From: Baylisascaris procyonis
Taxonomy: Eukaryota; Nematoda; Chromadorea; Rhabditida; Ascarididae
Length of the DNA stretch: 64,000 nucleotides
Direction: 5' to 3'
Assembly: GCA_037389465.1 (NCBI GenBank)
Contig: JAZARR010000074.1
Location: 5,828,001 to 5,892,000, forward strand
This document shows, one piece after another, positions 47,749 through 60,467 of the stretch. The notes under the pieces were generated by a model, which had not been told where the DNA came from, did no database searches, and saw nothing but the letters and a program-made list of their open reading frames with translations. How positions within the stretch are numbered: the first letter of the stretch is position 1; each line of letters begins with the position of its first letter. The position numbers were made by a program, and so were the translations under genes.

Positions 47749-49588
47749 TGATATGACCATGTCATCAGTTCTCGCTGAAATGAGAAATATCTGTGTCTTA
47801 TCGAATGTGTAGCTAGATACTTCGATTGTTTGTATATTATATCGGCTGTATTGGTCGTCATCGTTAGATTAATGGAAAACTTTACTGTAATATCTGTTGT
47901 TTGACAATAAATGGGTGAGAACTGACTTGAATATCTTTTACTTCTGTTTACATTTGAGCATTCGGCAGTATTTTATTTATTTATTTATTTTTTTTGCTCG
48001 GTAGAAGCGAATGCTTCAGACAGCATGCCAGAAACTATCTTATCACTGGGATTTTTGGTTACCTTGCCAGTATGTCCTCATGTATGCTTTTGAGTGAAAG
48101 ATGGTGGTAGACTCTCCATGAAGTATGGAAGGAAAGCAGGTTTTCAACTTTTCGCTGGTAATTTCTCAAGTTTTCTAGGTTTTTTCTACGCAGAAGACAA
48201 GTGAAAATTACAGGATCTAACTGAACACAATATCTAAATTTCGCTATCTTTTGTGATAAGACGGAGGAAAGAGTTCGCCAGCACGATCACTCACTAAATA
48301 TTCATTTTCCTCTTCCTAAGCACCAGTTATTTGTTTTATGTACAACTTATGCTAATGGCCATAGATGCGAGAGTGTTATCGCAAAGATAGGATTCGTATC
48401 ATGCAAAATTATAATCGATGCATAAGGAGGTGAAATTATTCGAAAATTCGCATAATCAATGAAAACGCCATCAGAGGAAGCAAGAGCATTGTCAGTTATT
48501 TCGATTCGTCTTCCGGTCGCATCATTTTCAGTTAGTGGTTTTTTCGCATAGCTTCATGTTTTAAGGGCCTGCGTTATACGTTCCCGACCCTTTTCCTAAA
48601 AAGAAGATATGCTTAAATACACAACATGGATTACATGGATGCCATGCAACAAATAAAGGAGAGCCTGTTGTATTTTCGTTTTAAGAGACCTTTTGTATGC
48701 TCACAACGTTTTCATTCATCAGTGTTTCCAGCGTTGATAAGAATCTCTGTGACTTCATTCTCAGTAAGTGATAATTTATCTGCATCGAGCGTTCTCGGAA
48801 CGTGGTCGGTCTCACCTTCACCGAACTTTCGACGAAATGACAGGCTGATAACGCCTACTTAGACAGTTATTTGAAGACGAAATTCTTTCACTTCAACTGA
48901 AATAGTGGCTATTTTTGTTTCATGTTTAACAGTGAGGCTACAGCAAAAAAATAACGCAGTCAATGCTACACCATTACCACAGTTGAACCTTCAGTTTCTC
49001 TTCAAAACGAACACAGTAGATAGTTGTCGATGCACAAAGCATATCAAGTGTAAGAATTAATGTACCTCTTTCATACCGCTTGATAGAGATTAGAGATGAA
49101 TCGGAGCGACCAAAATCGGTGCATATGCAAACCAGGAATGCACTTTTTTGAGGTCGGCGAAGTTCACGTTTCAAATGATTAGCTACAGGAAACAGTTGAA
49201 TAGCGGATCGATCCGAAGAAATTTTGCCCATAGCATATATATTCAGCGTCTTTGCGTACTTCCTTTTTATGCATATCGGTTTGAAGCGGTGGAATCATAA
49301 TTTGCCGAGTCTCGATTTGCGTTCCGGTGCCACTTGAAATTATCCTTTATTAAAGGGCAGCATAGCATCAGAGGAAAACTTTATAGCAAATAATTTACTT
49401 TACATGGCTATTTGTGTTCCCACTTAATTTTGCAAATTTAATTCGGACTTCGAAAAGACGAGAATTAAACAGAAACAAGATGAAAAGGACTGTGACTGTC
49501 TAGTGCAGATGCTGAATGCCTTGTATCTTTGTTCTAAAAGCATTTTCTCAACGGCATTAATCCGCGTATTTATGTTATAACCATAGGC
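47749..49588. other. no confident gene
   Basis: Holds the 3' region of the ATP synthase gene. A 46-codon frame at 48626-48763 begins MDYMDAMQQIKESL and ends at a strong CA|GTAAGT donor in phase 0. It could be an unattached first exon, but no partner fits. Confidence 0.4.
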
Positions 49589-52500
49589 ATGGGCCAGAGC
49601 GATGACATCAGTCAGCTTATCAAGGAGGTTGGATCGTTGCGCGCCATAGTCATCATTCTATCGCTCGTCTTTTGCCTGTTTATGATCGTGCAATTCTTAG
49701 AGCTTTTCTTCCAAATATGCATCTACAAAAAGCGCCTACGTGTGGTAGGTATTTGCTTTCCTCGTATTCCCATGTGCCATCATCATTCAGGTAGAAGCGA
49801 GAAAGTTGTTAAATTTAGAAAATATCGAGTGGTAACAATGATTCCATCAGCGAGGTCACTCACTTATGGCTTCTTTTTACGGCCCGACTGCAGGATGGTA
49901 GATAATCTGTGAACATAAATCCCGCTGGAAGCCGGTATAAATATAAATCCCGCTCCCGCTGCCTGATCTTAGCCGAAGGCTGGATTGAAAATGGTTGGAC
50001 AGAGTCAGCTGCATTTACCGATTCATAGACGTTTTCACCATAGGATTTTGAATATGAACGTTTTAAAGATGCGAAAAAAGACTGAAAAGCAGCACCGTTC
50101 TGTTTCATCGTTCTAATTTAATAGCATTGTAAATTCTTTCAGGAGATATTTACATGTGACAATATAGGAGTTTATCCGCAATAATTTATAAACTAACCAA
50201 AAGAAATTGAAAATTTTGGTAAAATGAAGTTCACCGTAAATTGGGTGGTGAAGAAAACACAATGAACCGTGGGCGATAGGTAATCTAATACTCACTTCTG
50301 ACCGAAGATTATCGTTCGAATACTTGATTCGTTCGAATGTGGTTTGTTGAAATAACACACTAGAGTATTTTATGGATTAAATGAAATTTGCAGAGAAAAA
50401 GCAAACGTTCCGCTATCGAACCAGCTCCAGAAATTGTAATTCAACGTCGCAAAAGAAAGAGCTCAAGTGCAAAAAAACGAAAGGTTAAGTCAAGCAATAG
50501 AGGAAGGAGGTATGACTAAAATTACGTATACGTATATTGGTCGTTTACATTACTCCTCCAATGCGACGAGAGTTTATATCATAATCGCTAAACTTTATCG
50601 ATAAAAATGACTATTGTTATCTAGACAAATCTTCATGAGGAAATGTTCATTCTCATCGTCAAATGTGCTTACACAAGTTGTATGTGTAAGGTGCAATCAC
50701 ATGGTAGCGCATATTAAACTGTAACGAATAAGCCGCTGGAATGATTAGACTGTACACAATAAGAGACTGAAATTCTAATATCACTTCGAAGTGCATAAAT
50801 GGCAAACAAAGTTCCTCGTTGTAGTGAAAACTTTAATATGTATCATATTAAACTATTCAATTAGGCAAGACGAACGACCGATGAAACTTTGTTGAAATTT
50901 TGGTAGCATCCGATTCCTTGATAAGCGCTGAATAAATGCATAGAGAAAGAAAAATATACGATACAGTTGTCGAATAGAAGCGCATATTAGAATTTCTTGT
51001 GGAAGATTATCCGTAATCATGCGTTCAGCATTGGAAAAAAAGAAATTCTCTAGAATGCAGAAATTGAAATATATTTGCATGCCTCAAAATATTAGTAATA
51101 CCGAGCAAAAAATAGTTTTTAAGGTGCTAAAAAGTAATCTTTTTATGCGTCGAATTGATGGTTTTGAAGCTGTTAAGTAACAATCGTCGAAGCACTAAAA
51201 TGAAAATATTTGAAGGCATTTAGCTGCCAAATGTATTTAACTGGACTGACATAAGTTCGTTCCGACGTCAAGCCTTATTAATATTCGTGTTTTAGGCAAT
51301 CATGGGAATCCGAGCCAAGCAAGAAGGCCACTGTGCACCTTTCGTTAAGTCATGATGATGTCGAAGAAGCGGTAAGTAGCTCTCAGAAGAAGCCAACGAA
51401 AGGACAGCCAAAGGTATAGTCAGAATGACTGATATAATTGAAAAAATAAGACCTACTGTAGATTTTTTTGGGAATGGTTAGGAAGATGTGCTTCCGGTCA
51501 ATTACAATCATTTGAATACATGCCCTACCAACTTGTAAATTGAAGCCGCGGAGATGTACTTCAGGTGCAATGAAGCTGGAGCGCGAAAGCTTTGCGAAGA
51601 AACACCTGCCATCATTCACATAAGTGCTCTAGACAACGTCCTATCTGATCACACATGCAAACAAATAGAGCAAGATTCCAGTGACCTCTGTCAGTTCTGC
51701 CCAGTAATAGAGGTTACCTCGGCAGTCTTTCATTTTTGGTCTGCGATTTTCTTAGGCATGCGAGGTCTCATGCCACCGAACAATGTCGATAATAGTTTAT
51801 GCACTTCAGCGTCTCGGAAATGGTGCCTCTCAAATCTGTTCGTAAAAACATCATCAGACATTTCCCTTTCTGTGCCAAACATGCGTCATTAATGTTATTC
51901 CATTTCCTAATTCCACTTATGTCTAACGGTTAGGCATGCTGATTGACTCTAAGTTAACGTTCGATCGCGATATTGGCAGCACATCTAAAAGTGGAGCTTA
52001 CAAATAACGGTTTCGCTTGCGCAACTGAGGTCGTGACTGACTGAACTACCCATATAACAAAAAATTTTGCAAATCTTTATGCTTTACCATTCACATTTGA
52101 TGGAAAACTCCATTGAAGGTGACCAAAAAGAAGGAGGAAAAGACTGAGAGCAGCTCACAAACAGAATGGAGTATAAAGCCGATGTGCCAAGCAGTACCGA
52201 AAGATTCTCTTCGAGTCGCCAGTCCACCTCATCTTGTACCGCTTGCTGATAGTGGTGATGGTTAGCATATGCGTAAACGTCCTTTTTGGTCTCTTAATGG
52301 TTTTTGTTTCAAAGATCTTTCTGTTTTTCGTTGATTCCTGAGACTGTGGAAGAATCTCTCCAGAATACAACGTACGTGTGTTGCTGCTATAAATCACGAT
52401 TAATGGCTCAGCATGTCCAGCTCGTCAAATTTCCCACGGCTTAAGATGTTTGGGTAACTCTTGCCAGCCTTGCAGGTTCGAAAAACTCGACTGATAGCAC

Positions 52501-54515
52501 ACGTTTCTATGCACTATTTGCAAAGTTTTTTAAAAATGCATACGAGAAGTCATGCTCGTACCTACCTATGCGGCAATTTATATTCCTGATCCGTAAATGC
52601 AGTGGTGATGAACTCTGACGAACATAACGTGGAAATGATGAACTGATAATCTTTGGACATGATAAAAAAACTGGAGGAAATTATTGAGTCAACGGTGAAT
52701 TGGCATAAATATTCGTTCAAGAGTTGCCGGCACCGCAGAACTTGCTGCCAGTCTGCGTCATAGCCTGCGTTGGAGGACATTCTATGCATCTTTTTTTTTC
52801 AGACAGTTTTGAGGTGAGTGAGAAGTTAATTACACTCGAAAATTTGCGAATAAAATATATTTCAGAGTTAGTGGTAGAAAAATTCTTCAGATGAAAATAA
52901 AAATCTCGATCAGAGATTTGTACAACAGCTCCTCGATAGCAAAAAAGCATCTTAGGTACTGCCTCATTTTTTGCATATTTGTTTGTGAAGGTGATTTGCA
53001 ATTTTTGAGTCAATTTTTTTTTTCGCATAAATTGCATAATTTCAATTCGTATCCTCTAAGGACACTTTCATCCAGTAATATTCCTATGAAGTAAGGAACG
53101 ATTTTTTTTCAAACTAGAGAGCAAAAAATGATGGCATCATATCTTACAAGCACGACAGTGCGAAATATTTGCAGGTAAAAGAGTTCCGGTTCCAGAATCC
53201 AATAGGGACTCATCTGTCATTCGCGAGGCTATTGCTAAGGATTCTCTAATGCACGTTTCATCTGCGGCACCACTTATCCCGGTTCCACAGAGTGGTAGGT
53301 GTTTAAAGTTTACTGGCAAATATTGGATGACTTATGAACAAATAGAAGTTATCTTAGTGAAAAAAGCTAAGATTTTGATAATTGTAAACGTGCTATATTG
53401 TTTTCGGTTATTTCTTAAAGTAACTTCCAAAGAAGCTCTCAAAAAAATTTCATTGGTGAGGAGAAATTTCGAAAAATTTATGTTGCGCTCTTGCGTTCTA
53501 TGATTACTTTGTTCCTTGAGAAAGGAATATGCCCAGTGAGTGTTCCCAACTTTGAAAACATAATAAGACATTTTCTTAGGAAGCTTCTTAGAACGGAGGA
53601 GCACAAAAGTATTAGAAGGGAACAAGACGACAAAAATACGAGATATTGATAATAGGCATCACAACAAATCATTAATTTTCCATGTGCCGGTAACTTCTTA
53701 ACAGACTCTCATATTTTACTGCGTACAGCGTGAGGGTGGAAATGTGGCGTGACAAACGAAAATCATAGTAGAAAACACAACTTTTATTACGCTAATTTCT
53801 TTTCTTTTGAGTTTCAATGGAGATTCACAAGACTCTTTGTGCTATGCTTTCTAACTTCATGCTGGTCAAAGCCTAAAATAACTCATAATGCTTTCCTCAC
53901 TAATGCGTAATCTGAGGTAATTAGCTCGCCAACGTCTAAACTCATCGTGGTTTGCGTTATGTTGACTAATCGATGTTCCAAAACTGTGATATGCGATGAA
54001 CGATCGCGAGAGAGCATGAAATCCTCTAACACTTCAAAAAATTCGCCGAACAAGCAGTTATGACGGCAATTTTTTTCCTCTTAAATCACTACTTTTCATG
54101 ACTTGGCTCCCAAAGTTTTTTTTTTTTTTTGCTCCATAATTTCGCATTGGCTAAGAGAATTTATTTCAGAAGAAATGCTCATAAATATCAATCTGTTACT
54201 CCTGCAAAAACAACTTAAAGTTGAAAACATTTTTGAATCTCTATTCTTCCACACCACAAAGTATTTCTTTCTGGATTAGCCTTTTTTTTAAATTGTGTAT
54301 GTGTTTTAAAAAAATTATGGTTAATAAAACACTCAACATTGCTGTATCGAGGAGAATGGGAAGAAAATTATGAAGCCTAAACTGAAATTTTCTTTTATTT
54401 CAAGCACTCTCTTATAGGATCTGATTCATCGGAAGCGCTCAGCAGAAAATCTGCACAAGATTCCTCAGGAAAGGACAAGAATAGCGACAAGTATGTTGAT
54501 GAGTTTTGCACATAA
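49589..54515 (+). CDS. unrecognised single-pass membrane protein with basic tail
   Basis: Exons: 49589-49744, 50394-50509, 51296-51371, 53175-53294 and 54418-54515 (TAA 54513-54515). ACCATAG lies just before the ATG. Residues 18-44 (IVIILSLVFCLFMIVQFLELFFQ) form one membrane segment after a short polar N-terminus. Exon 2 is very basic (RRKRKSSSAKKRK) and exon 3 mixed (SKKATVHLSLSHDDVEEA). Exon 4 contains PVPESNRDSSVIREA and exon 5 is Ser-rich (DSSEALSRKSAQDSSGKD). Exon 3 ends in phase 0 at the donor GTAAGT, while exon 4 needs phase 1. One exon of length 3n+1 between 51.4 and 53.2 kb is therefore missing from this model. The length without it is about 188 aa. The family is not recognised. The basic juxtamembrane region suggests a type III or type II orientation, or a lipid- or nucleic-acid-facing tail. 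Confidence 0.6.
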
Positions 54516-54559
54516 TTGTTTTGAAACGCTAAAGGTACAAGGTACAAGAATGGCGTAGG

Positions 54560-55190
54560 AGAATCCGTATCTGTCTGTGTGTGCGTGTGTCCGTGTGTGT
54601 CTGTGCGTGTATGTCTGTTTCTGAGCGTATCCGTAGGTGCGCACGTCTGTGTGTGTCTGCGTGTCTGCGTGTGTGTCTGCGCGTGTGTGCTCTATGTGTC
54701 CTTGTGTGCATGTCTGTGTCTGTGTGTCTGGTGCATTTGCGCGTCTGTGTGTGCCTGTTCTTTGAGCCCGTGTCTCTATGCGTGTCTATGTGTCCGCGTG
54801 CGTTGTATTTGTGCTGTGTCTGTGTCTGTCTCCGTGACACACAGGAATGCACAGACACAGACACATGGACACACAGGCACGCACATAGGGACACACAGAT
54901 AGAAGCACACACAAGCACAAACAGACACGGACACAGACACAAAGAGACATATACACATGCACAGAGACAGAGAGACACTCACACGCAGACCCACACAGGC
55001 ACACGGACTCAGATGTGCAGAGACACGGACACACACATACAGGTGCACACGGAAACACAGACACACGCGGACCGGGCACATAGGCGCACATATAGATACA
55101 CACAAACACACAGACGCACAGACACACCACGGAAACACACGGACAGACACACGCACGGACACACACACAGACAAGCACACAGCTGCTAAA
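54560..55190. repeat. TG-rich to CA-rich strand-switch satellite
   Basis: About 54560-54835 is built from TGTGTC-like units on the plus strand. About 54836-55190 is built from the complementary ACACAG-like units. The switch point carries a 14-bp stem (54815-54828 with 54852-54865) around a 23-nt loop. All long ORFs here are read through the repeat and are not genes. Confidence 0.95.
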
Positions 55191-56540
55191 AATTGTATCA
55201 CCTGCTTTATAATGGAGTTTCTTCATCTGCTGCCTCAGCTTAAGTGGAACCACTAGTGATCCGCCAGAGGTGGATAGCAATTTACTGAGAATACTCTCGA
55301 AAAAGCTTCTATACTGGAAGGACTCACATTCCTTGACACATATTGAGAAGAAACAGCCGTTTAACTGATACTTCTATGTGTATCGTTGTGGGTGCATGTG
55401 CATAGGAACTCACGATTGCTCTAAATTTCCACATTAACAATCATTCACCTGCTCGACCACTGATTATGCAACGAAACTCAACTGACGAACTCAAAAATCA
55501 GGATACTCACTACGATCCTTCATTGAGTTCTTAAGGCCAAGAGATATAAGTCCTCGTGGAGTCCGGCATAGTTAAAAACGAATATGACGTATACCAAGGT
55601 GTTTATTTAATTCGCTTAAGTTTTGAATAAAATAATTACAGTAGCCGCGGTGACTTATCAGTAGAGGTGAGTGGGAGCGCGGAAGCGAGAGCGATTCTCA
55701 GCGATCAAAAGGCAGCCGAGCAGACACAGAAGTGACAGTTATCTCAAGGAGATTGGCTGTTTTAAAGAGCGCTTCCTTTCATTCGTTCTGCTTGTCACGC
55801 ACCCACAAATAAACATCTTATTTCTCAAAATCCTATCACATTGCTAATAAAGGCATTTCAAGGTACTCATCTTATATTCAGCCATACTCGGGCAGTCGCC
55901 TCTTAGCAGGCTTCTAAAAATTAGAAACGCTAAAAAGAATCGTGATCTGAAAACCAGGTGAAACCGCTGCTAAGTCGACTGCACGCCGACTCAGTAGTTC
56001 AAAAACCACCTCCTGACTATAGCATGCAAAGTACGATAAAGCACACTGTTTTTTGAAATACGCTTAATCGGACAGAAACCGAAGTTGATTAAAAGAGTAA
56101 GGCACTATATGCTAGCCGCCACTTTATGAGCAAACATTATTTGGAAAATCTAGAATCCTCCTAAGAGATCAAAATGAAGGGCCCTTGAATGGGTGTGGAA
56201 AATATGCGGCTATGAAATTTGACGAATAACGCTTAAATGAAGCAGCTAAACGTCGTTCGCCCGTAGAACTCCATAACTTCCCTTACCCGTCGAAAATTCC
56301 TAAGCTTCGATTCATTTGTAATCTTTTGACGCGAGACGCATTTCCTGCTTTATCTAGATGGACGATTATGTTCTTCTGCGCAAAGACAATCAACAGCAAG
56401 CTCTAGTTCACTTCAGGAAACGCTCCCGATCTATACCCACTACAAGGTGAAGCATTATATGACTTACGTGCTCACACAGATGCAATGCGCATTTAGCATC
56501 GAGAGCTTGAAAGCAAGTCATGTCAAAATAGATCACATCG
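55191..56540. other. no supported gene between two repeat arrays
   Basis: Unique-looking AT-rich sequence. No ORF longer than expected by chance and no recognised family. Confidence 0.5.
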
Positions 56541-58108
56541 CTGAGCCTGAGCCTAAGCCTAAGCATACGCTTAAGCCTAAGATTAAACCTAACCCTACGC
56601 CTAAGCCTAAGACTAAGCCCAACCCTAAGCCTAAGATTAAGCTTAAGCCTAAGATTAACCCTAACCCTAAGCCTAAGATTAAGATTAATCCCACGCCCTA
56701 AGCCTAACCTTAGAAGTAAGCCCAAGCCTAAGCCTAAACCTAAGCCAAAGCCAAAGCCAAAGCCTAAGCCTAAGCCAAAGCCTGAGCCTAAGCCCGACCC
56801 GAAGCCGCTAAGACTAAGCCTGGGCCTAAGATTAAACAAAAGTCTACGCCTGAACCTAAAATTGAGCCTATGCCTAAGAGTAAGATTAAGCCTGAGTCTA
56901 AGCCTAAGCTTAAGCCTAAGATTAAGGTTAACCCAAAGACTAAGCCTAAGCTTGAGCCCAAGCCCTAAGAATAAGCCTAAACGTAAGCCAAAGCCAAACC
57001 CTATGCCTAAGAATAAGCCTAAGCCTAAGCGGAAGCGTAAGCGCGAGCCTAAGCCAAAGCCTGACCCAAACCCTAAGCCCAAGCCTAACCCCAAGTAAGC
57101 CACGAGTAAGCCTAAGCCTAACACTAAGCCCAGGCCTACACCTAAGCCTAAACCTAAGCCTAGGCCTAAACCTAAACCCCAGCCTAAGCCTAAGCCTAAG
57201 CCTAAGCCTAATCCTAAGCCTAAGCCCACGCCTAGGCCTAAGCCTAAGCCTAAGCCTAAGCCTAAACCTTAGCCTAAGCCTAAGCCTAAGCCTAAGCCTA
57301 AGCCTAAGCCTAGGCCTGAGCATAAGCCTAAGATTAAGCCTAAGCCTAAGATTAAGCACAAGCCTAAGCCTAAGACTAAGCCTAAGCCTAAGCCTAAGCC
57401 TAAGCCAAAGCCTAGACCTAACCCTAAACCTAAGCCTAAGCCTACGCTTAAGCCTAAGCCTAAGCCTAAGCCGAAGCCTATGCTTAAGCTTAAGCCTAAG
57501 ATTAAGCCTAACCCTGAGCCTAAGCCTAAGATTAAGCCCCAGCCCTAAGCGTTAGCCTAAGCCTAAACCTAAGCCTAAGCCTAAGCCTAGGCCTAAGCCT
57601 AAACCTGAGCCTATGCCTAAGAGTAGGATTAAGCCTAAGCCTAAGCCTAAGCCTAAACCTTAGCCTAAGCCTAAGCCTAAGCCTAAGCCTAAGCCTAAGC
57701 CTAGGCCTGAGCATAAGCCTAAGATTAAGCCTAAGCCTAAGATTAAGCACAAGCCTAAGCCTAAGACTAAGCCTAAGCCTAAGCCTAAGCCTAAGCCAAA
57801 GCCTAGACCTAACCCTAAACCTAAGCCTAAGCCTACGCTTAAGCCTAAGCCTAAGCCTAAGCCGAAGCCTATGCTTAAGCTTAAGCCTAAGATTAAGCCT
57901 AACCCTGAGCCTAAGCCTAAGATTAAGCCCCAGCCCTAAGCGTTAGCCTAAGCCTAAACCTAAGCCTAAGCCTAAGCCTAGGCCTAAGCCTAAACCTGAG
58001 CCTATGCCTAAGAGTAGGATTAAGCCTAAGCCTAAGCCTAAGCCTAGACCTAAGCTTCAACCTAAGCCTAGGCCTAAACCTGAACCTGAGCCTATGCCTA
58101 AGCATAGG
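56541..58108. repeat. degenerate interstitial telomeric array (GCCTAA)n
   Basis: About 1.57 kb of GCCTAA and variants (GATTAA, GACTAA, GCCAAA, GCCTGA, GCTTAA) on the plus strand, i.e. TTAGGC on the minus strand. TTAGGC is the nematode telomere repeat. Within it a segment of about 390 bp is duplicated head-to-tail with a period of about 391 bp (landmarks CCTAAACCTTAGCC at 57261 and 57652; AGCCCTAAGCGTTAGCC at 57541 and 57932). The G-rich strand points toward lower coordinates. Confidence 0.97.
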
Positions 58109-59577
58109 AGACGAAGAACACCTCCAGCACAACCTCTACTACCTCCCTGTTTTCTATTTGAGTACTCATCCTGGGCAAAGTTAGCTCCACCCCCTGTGAC
58201 CGAAGGCTGCCGCCATGTTGACTGCCCGCTTTAGTTCACGTAGTCGTTGTTGTGGATATCACACTTGCACTCAACCCCCTCCAGGCTCCGACACAGGGAT
58301 GTTCGCCCATCTCTGTACCACGAACAAACAGGAACGTACTATGCACCGCACAAACATACACACATACCTACATACCCTCCCCCCTCCCCCCGCATACACT
58401 ACACAGCATCCGCCCTTCCCCCACTCACTAACGCACACGCACGCCACGCACACGTGCCAAATGGAACTCCCCTCCCCTCTATACTGTACACAAAGGAGAA
58501 CACATCACGGACGTACACACCCCACACGCAATGGAATTGTTCCTGCCCCCCCCCCGCCCCCTCCCCTTCCTTTTGTCTATTTACTCTCACTGGGATGCGT
58601 AAACGACTGCGCCATTGAACGCATGTACGATCGAAAGAGCAAATTTCACCATCTGAGGGAAAACGTATACACACAATTCCCTCTACACCACACCTTATAT
58701 CTGTCTCAACCACTAACAGCACTGCTTGCTGTTGTTGGATACACCTCACGTTATGCTCGCTTTTCCTACCACAAACATTTCTTGTGCAACTCCGACGATT
58801 TGTCAAGTGCCGATGAAGCCGTTAGCTATGAAAAATCGCATACATACACACTTTTACCCACTTGCACTAAAGCTACCTCAACCAAAAAGAGTGCGTCTGA
58901 AGATCTCAATCTACCATCACTTACATGAAGGAATCACCAATTCCCTCGGCTGAAAACGTTTGCCAAAGCCTAAATAAATGGTAATCTTCTGAATTAAGCA
59001 GAAATGAATACGCCTTTAGATAGATTATCTGCGTGTTTTTATTGCGGTTCAAGACTCCGTCAGGAAATTCTTGTGATATGTCATTATTTTTTGGCGTACC
59101 CATCGCTCTTGTCATTTGTTGTGTCTACATTCCTTTCTCGCAAAAGCCGGAATGCGATTTCGTCATTCAAGTTCCGCATGTTATTCACCTCGCTTTCGTC
59201 CACAGAACTCCTCCTTTCCCTCGTATCCTTCTCTTCTCAGACTCAAATGATCACTACTATGCCCACCTCCCCTTTTGCTCAAAGAAGAACCGCAGGGTCA
59301 CTCTAACAAGTCAAGTTAAAATCGTCAGCTGTTGACGGATGCATATCTTCTGCCAGCCTTCTGCAAGATGTCTATCTCACCGAATCAGAAAATAAAAGCA
59401 GATTTATACATGCACGTTAGTAATTCCCCAGACTGCACAAATATGAAGGTGTCATATATGCATAAATCCATACAAATAGAGTCGAGGCTCGTTACAAATT
59501 CACTGAATCCAGTCCAAGCACACCATAGAGTCATATGTTGAAGCATATGTCACCGTCATCGAAAGTTGCACAAGCGG
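58109..59577. other. C-rich/CA-rich tract and cecropin F downstream flank; no gene
   Basis: 58370-58570 is strongly C-rich (CCCCTCCCCCC runs) and CA-rich. The 237-codon frame through it is Pro/Thr/His-rich and reads like translated low-complexity DNA. About 59040-59340 is the diverged copy of the cecropin D flank. Confidence 0.6.
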
Positions 59578-59990
59578 TTAAACTGAACCGGACAGGGGAG
59601 ACATTTCTGGGCCAGTAGCTGAGGGAATCGCGCCATGCTCCGCGACAAAACGACGTCGGCGCGGACCGCCTTGTATTGCTATTGCAATTCCTTAAAGAAA
59701 CTCACTTTACTTGAACCACATGCAAGTTCGGAAAACTTATCTGTAACTTATGATCCACTCGCAGAGCGCATTAGGTACAAAGCGTGAAATTGGCAAATTC
59801 CAGGCATATCAAGAGCATAATGAAACAGCTTTGAAAGAAATATTCAACAACAGTTTTTACCTTCGGAGATGCGTTTCTTGGTTGAGTTTTCGAGTTTCTT
59901 GTAGGTTTTGCTGAGCCAACTGCTTTCCGCGGTTTGCACCAATAGATATATGAGAAACGCGCACAATAAGAGCCGACGTGTAACAAACAT
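59578..59990 (-). CDS. cecropin-type antimicrobial peptide precursor (copy F)
   Basis: Exon 1 is 59990-59861 and exon 2 is 59690-59578 (TAA 59580-59578). The intron is phase 1 with a GTAAAA donor and TTTAAG acceptor. The precursor has 80 residues, four fewer than copies A-E. Signal MFVTRRLLLCAFLIYLLVQTAES, mature-like start SWLSKTYKKLENSTKKRISE, then IAIAIQGGP and R-R-R-R. Thr37 replaces the Ala of the other copies. The tail is short and weakly acidic (EHGAIPSATGPEMSPLSGSV), so the propeptide has diverged most. It lies about 17 kb from copy E, beyond the telomeric array. TATAAATA starts 82 nt upstream (60072-60065). Confidence 0.93.
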
Positions 59991-60064
59991 TATGAGTAGT
60001 TCCCAAGGACTTAATAAGTGAAGGGAAATGCAACGAGTGATGCTCTAGCCCGCTGAATCTGCCT

Positions 60065-60109
60065 ATTTATAGTGTTTCATAGACGTTTTTGTCAGTTTTA
60101 TGAATCATA
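60065..60109 (-). promoter_or_regulatory. cecropin F core promoter
   Basis: TATAAATA (60072-60065) and the upstream element TTTTTGTCAGTTTTATGAAT (60087-60106). Confidence 0.65.
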
Positions 60110-60467
60110 GAGACATCACACAGTTTGCAGTCTAATTTTTTAAACGTCATGTGAACGTAACCAGTTTTCTATCACTGTTAGGTGTTCGATACTCTTAAAT
60201 GTTCAGCTTGCCATGTTTGAAGCATGTGAAACTATGTTGATCGACGGCGAAGTATTGCGCCATTTTAACTATTCCCTTTGCAAACCCCTATTGCAGCTCT
60301 TCTGGGAATTGCAAAAGCTAGCCCACAAGTACAGTTATTAATGCGTTTCTGTCAGCAGCGTAACACACCGAAGTTACAGCGAGAAATCGAAAGGGAAACT
60401 CGACAAGAGCACCGATGTCACCAAACGCCCATTAATGCACCGCCGTTTTCACACACTCACTTCTATA

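Noticed and set aside
48626..48862. Possible first exon MDYMDAMQQ... with GTAAGT donor
   Set aside because: No acceptor in the right phase before 49589, and the next gene has its own start; kept only as a note.
54529..55280. Long Cys/Val- or Thr/His-rich ORFs on both strands
   Set aside because: They read through the TG/CA satellite, are open in several frames at once and match no domain.
56408..57359. Long minus-strand ORFs of Leu/Gly/Arg repeats (up to 273 codons)
   Set aside because: They are translations of the TTAGGC-type array; the hexamer keeps a frame open without coding meaning.
58215..58928. 237-codon plus-strand ORF
   Set aside because: Pro/Thr/His-rich translation of a C-rich and CA-rich tract, with overlapping open frames in the same DNA; no start context or splice partner.
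59771..59986. 71-codon minus-strand ORF over cecropin F exon 1
   Set aside because: Out of frame with the cecropin; the correct frame begins at 59990 and is confirmed by five paralogs.
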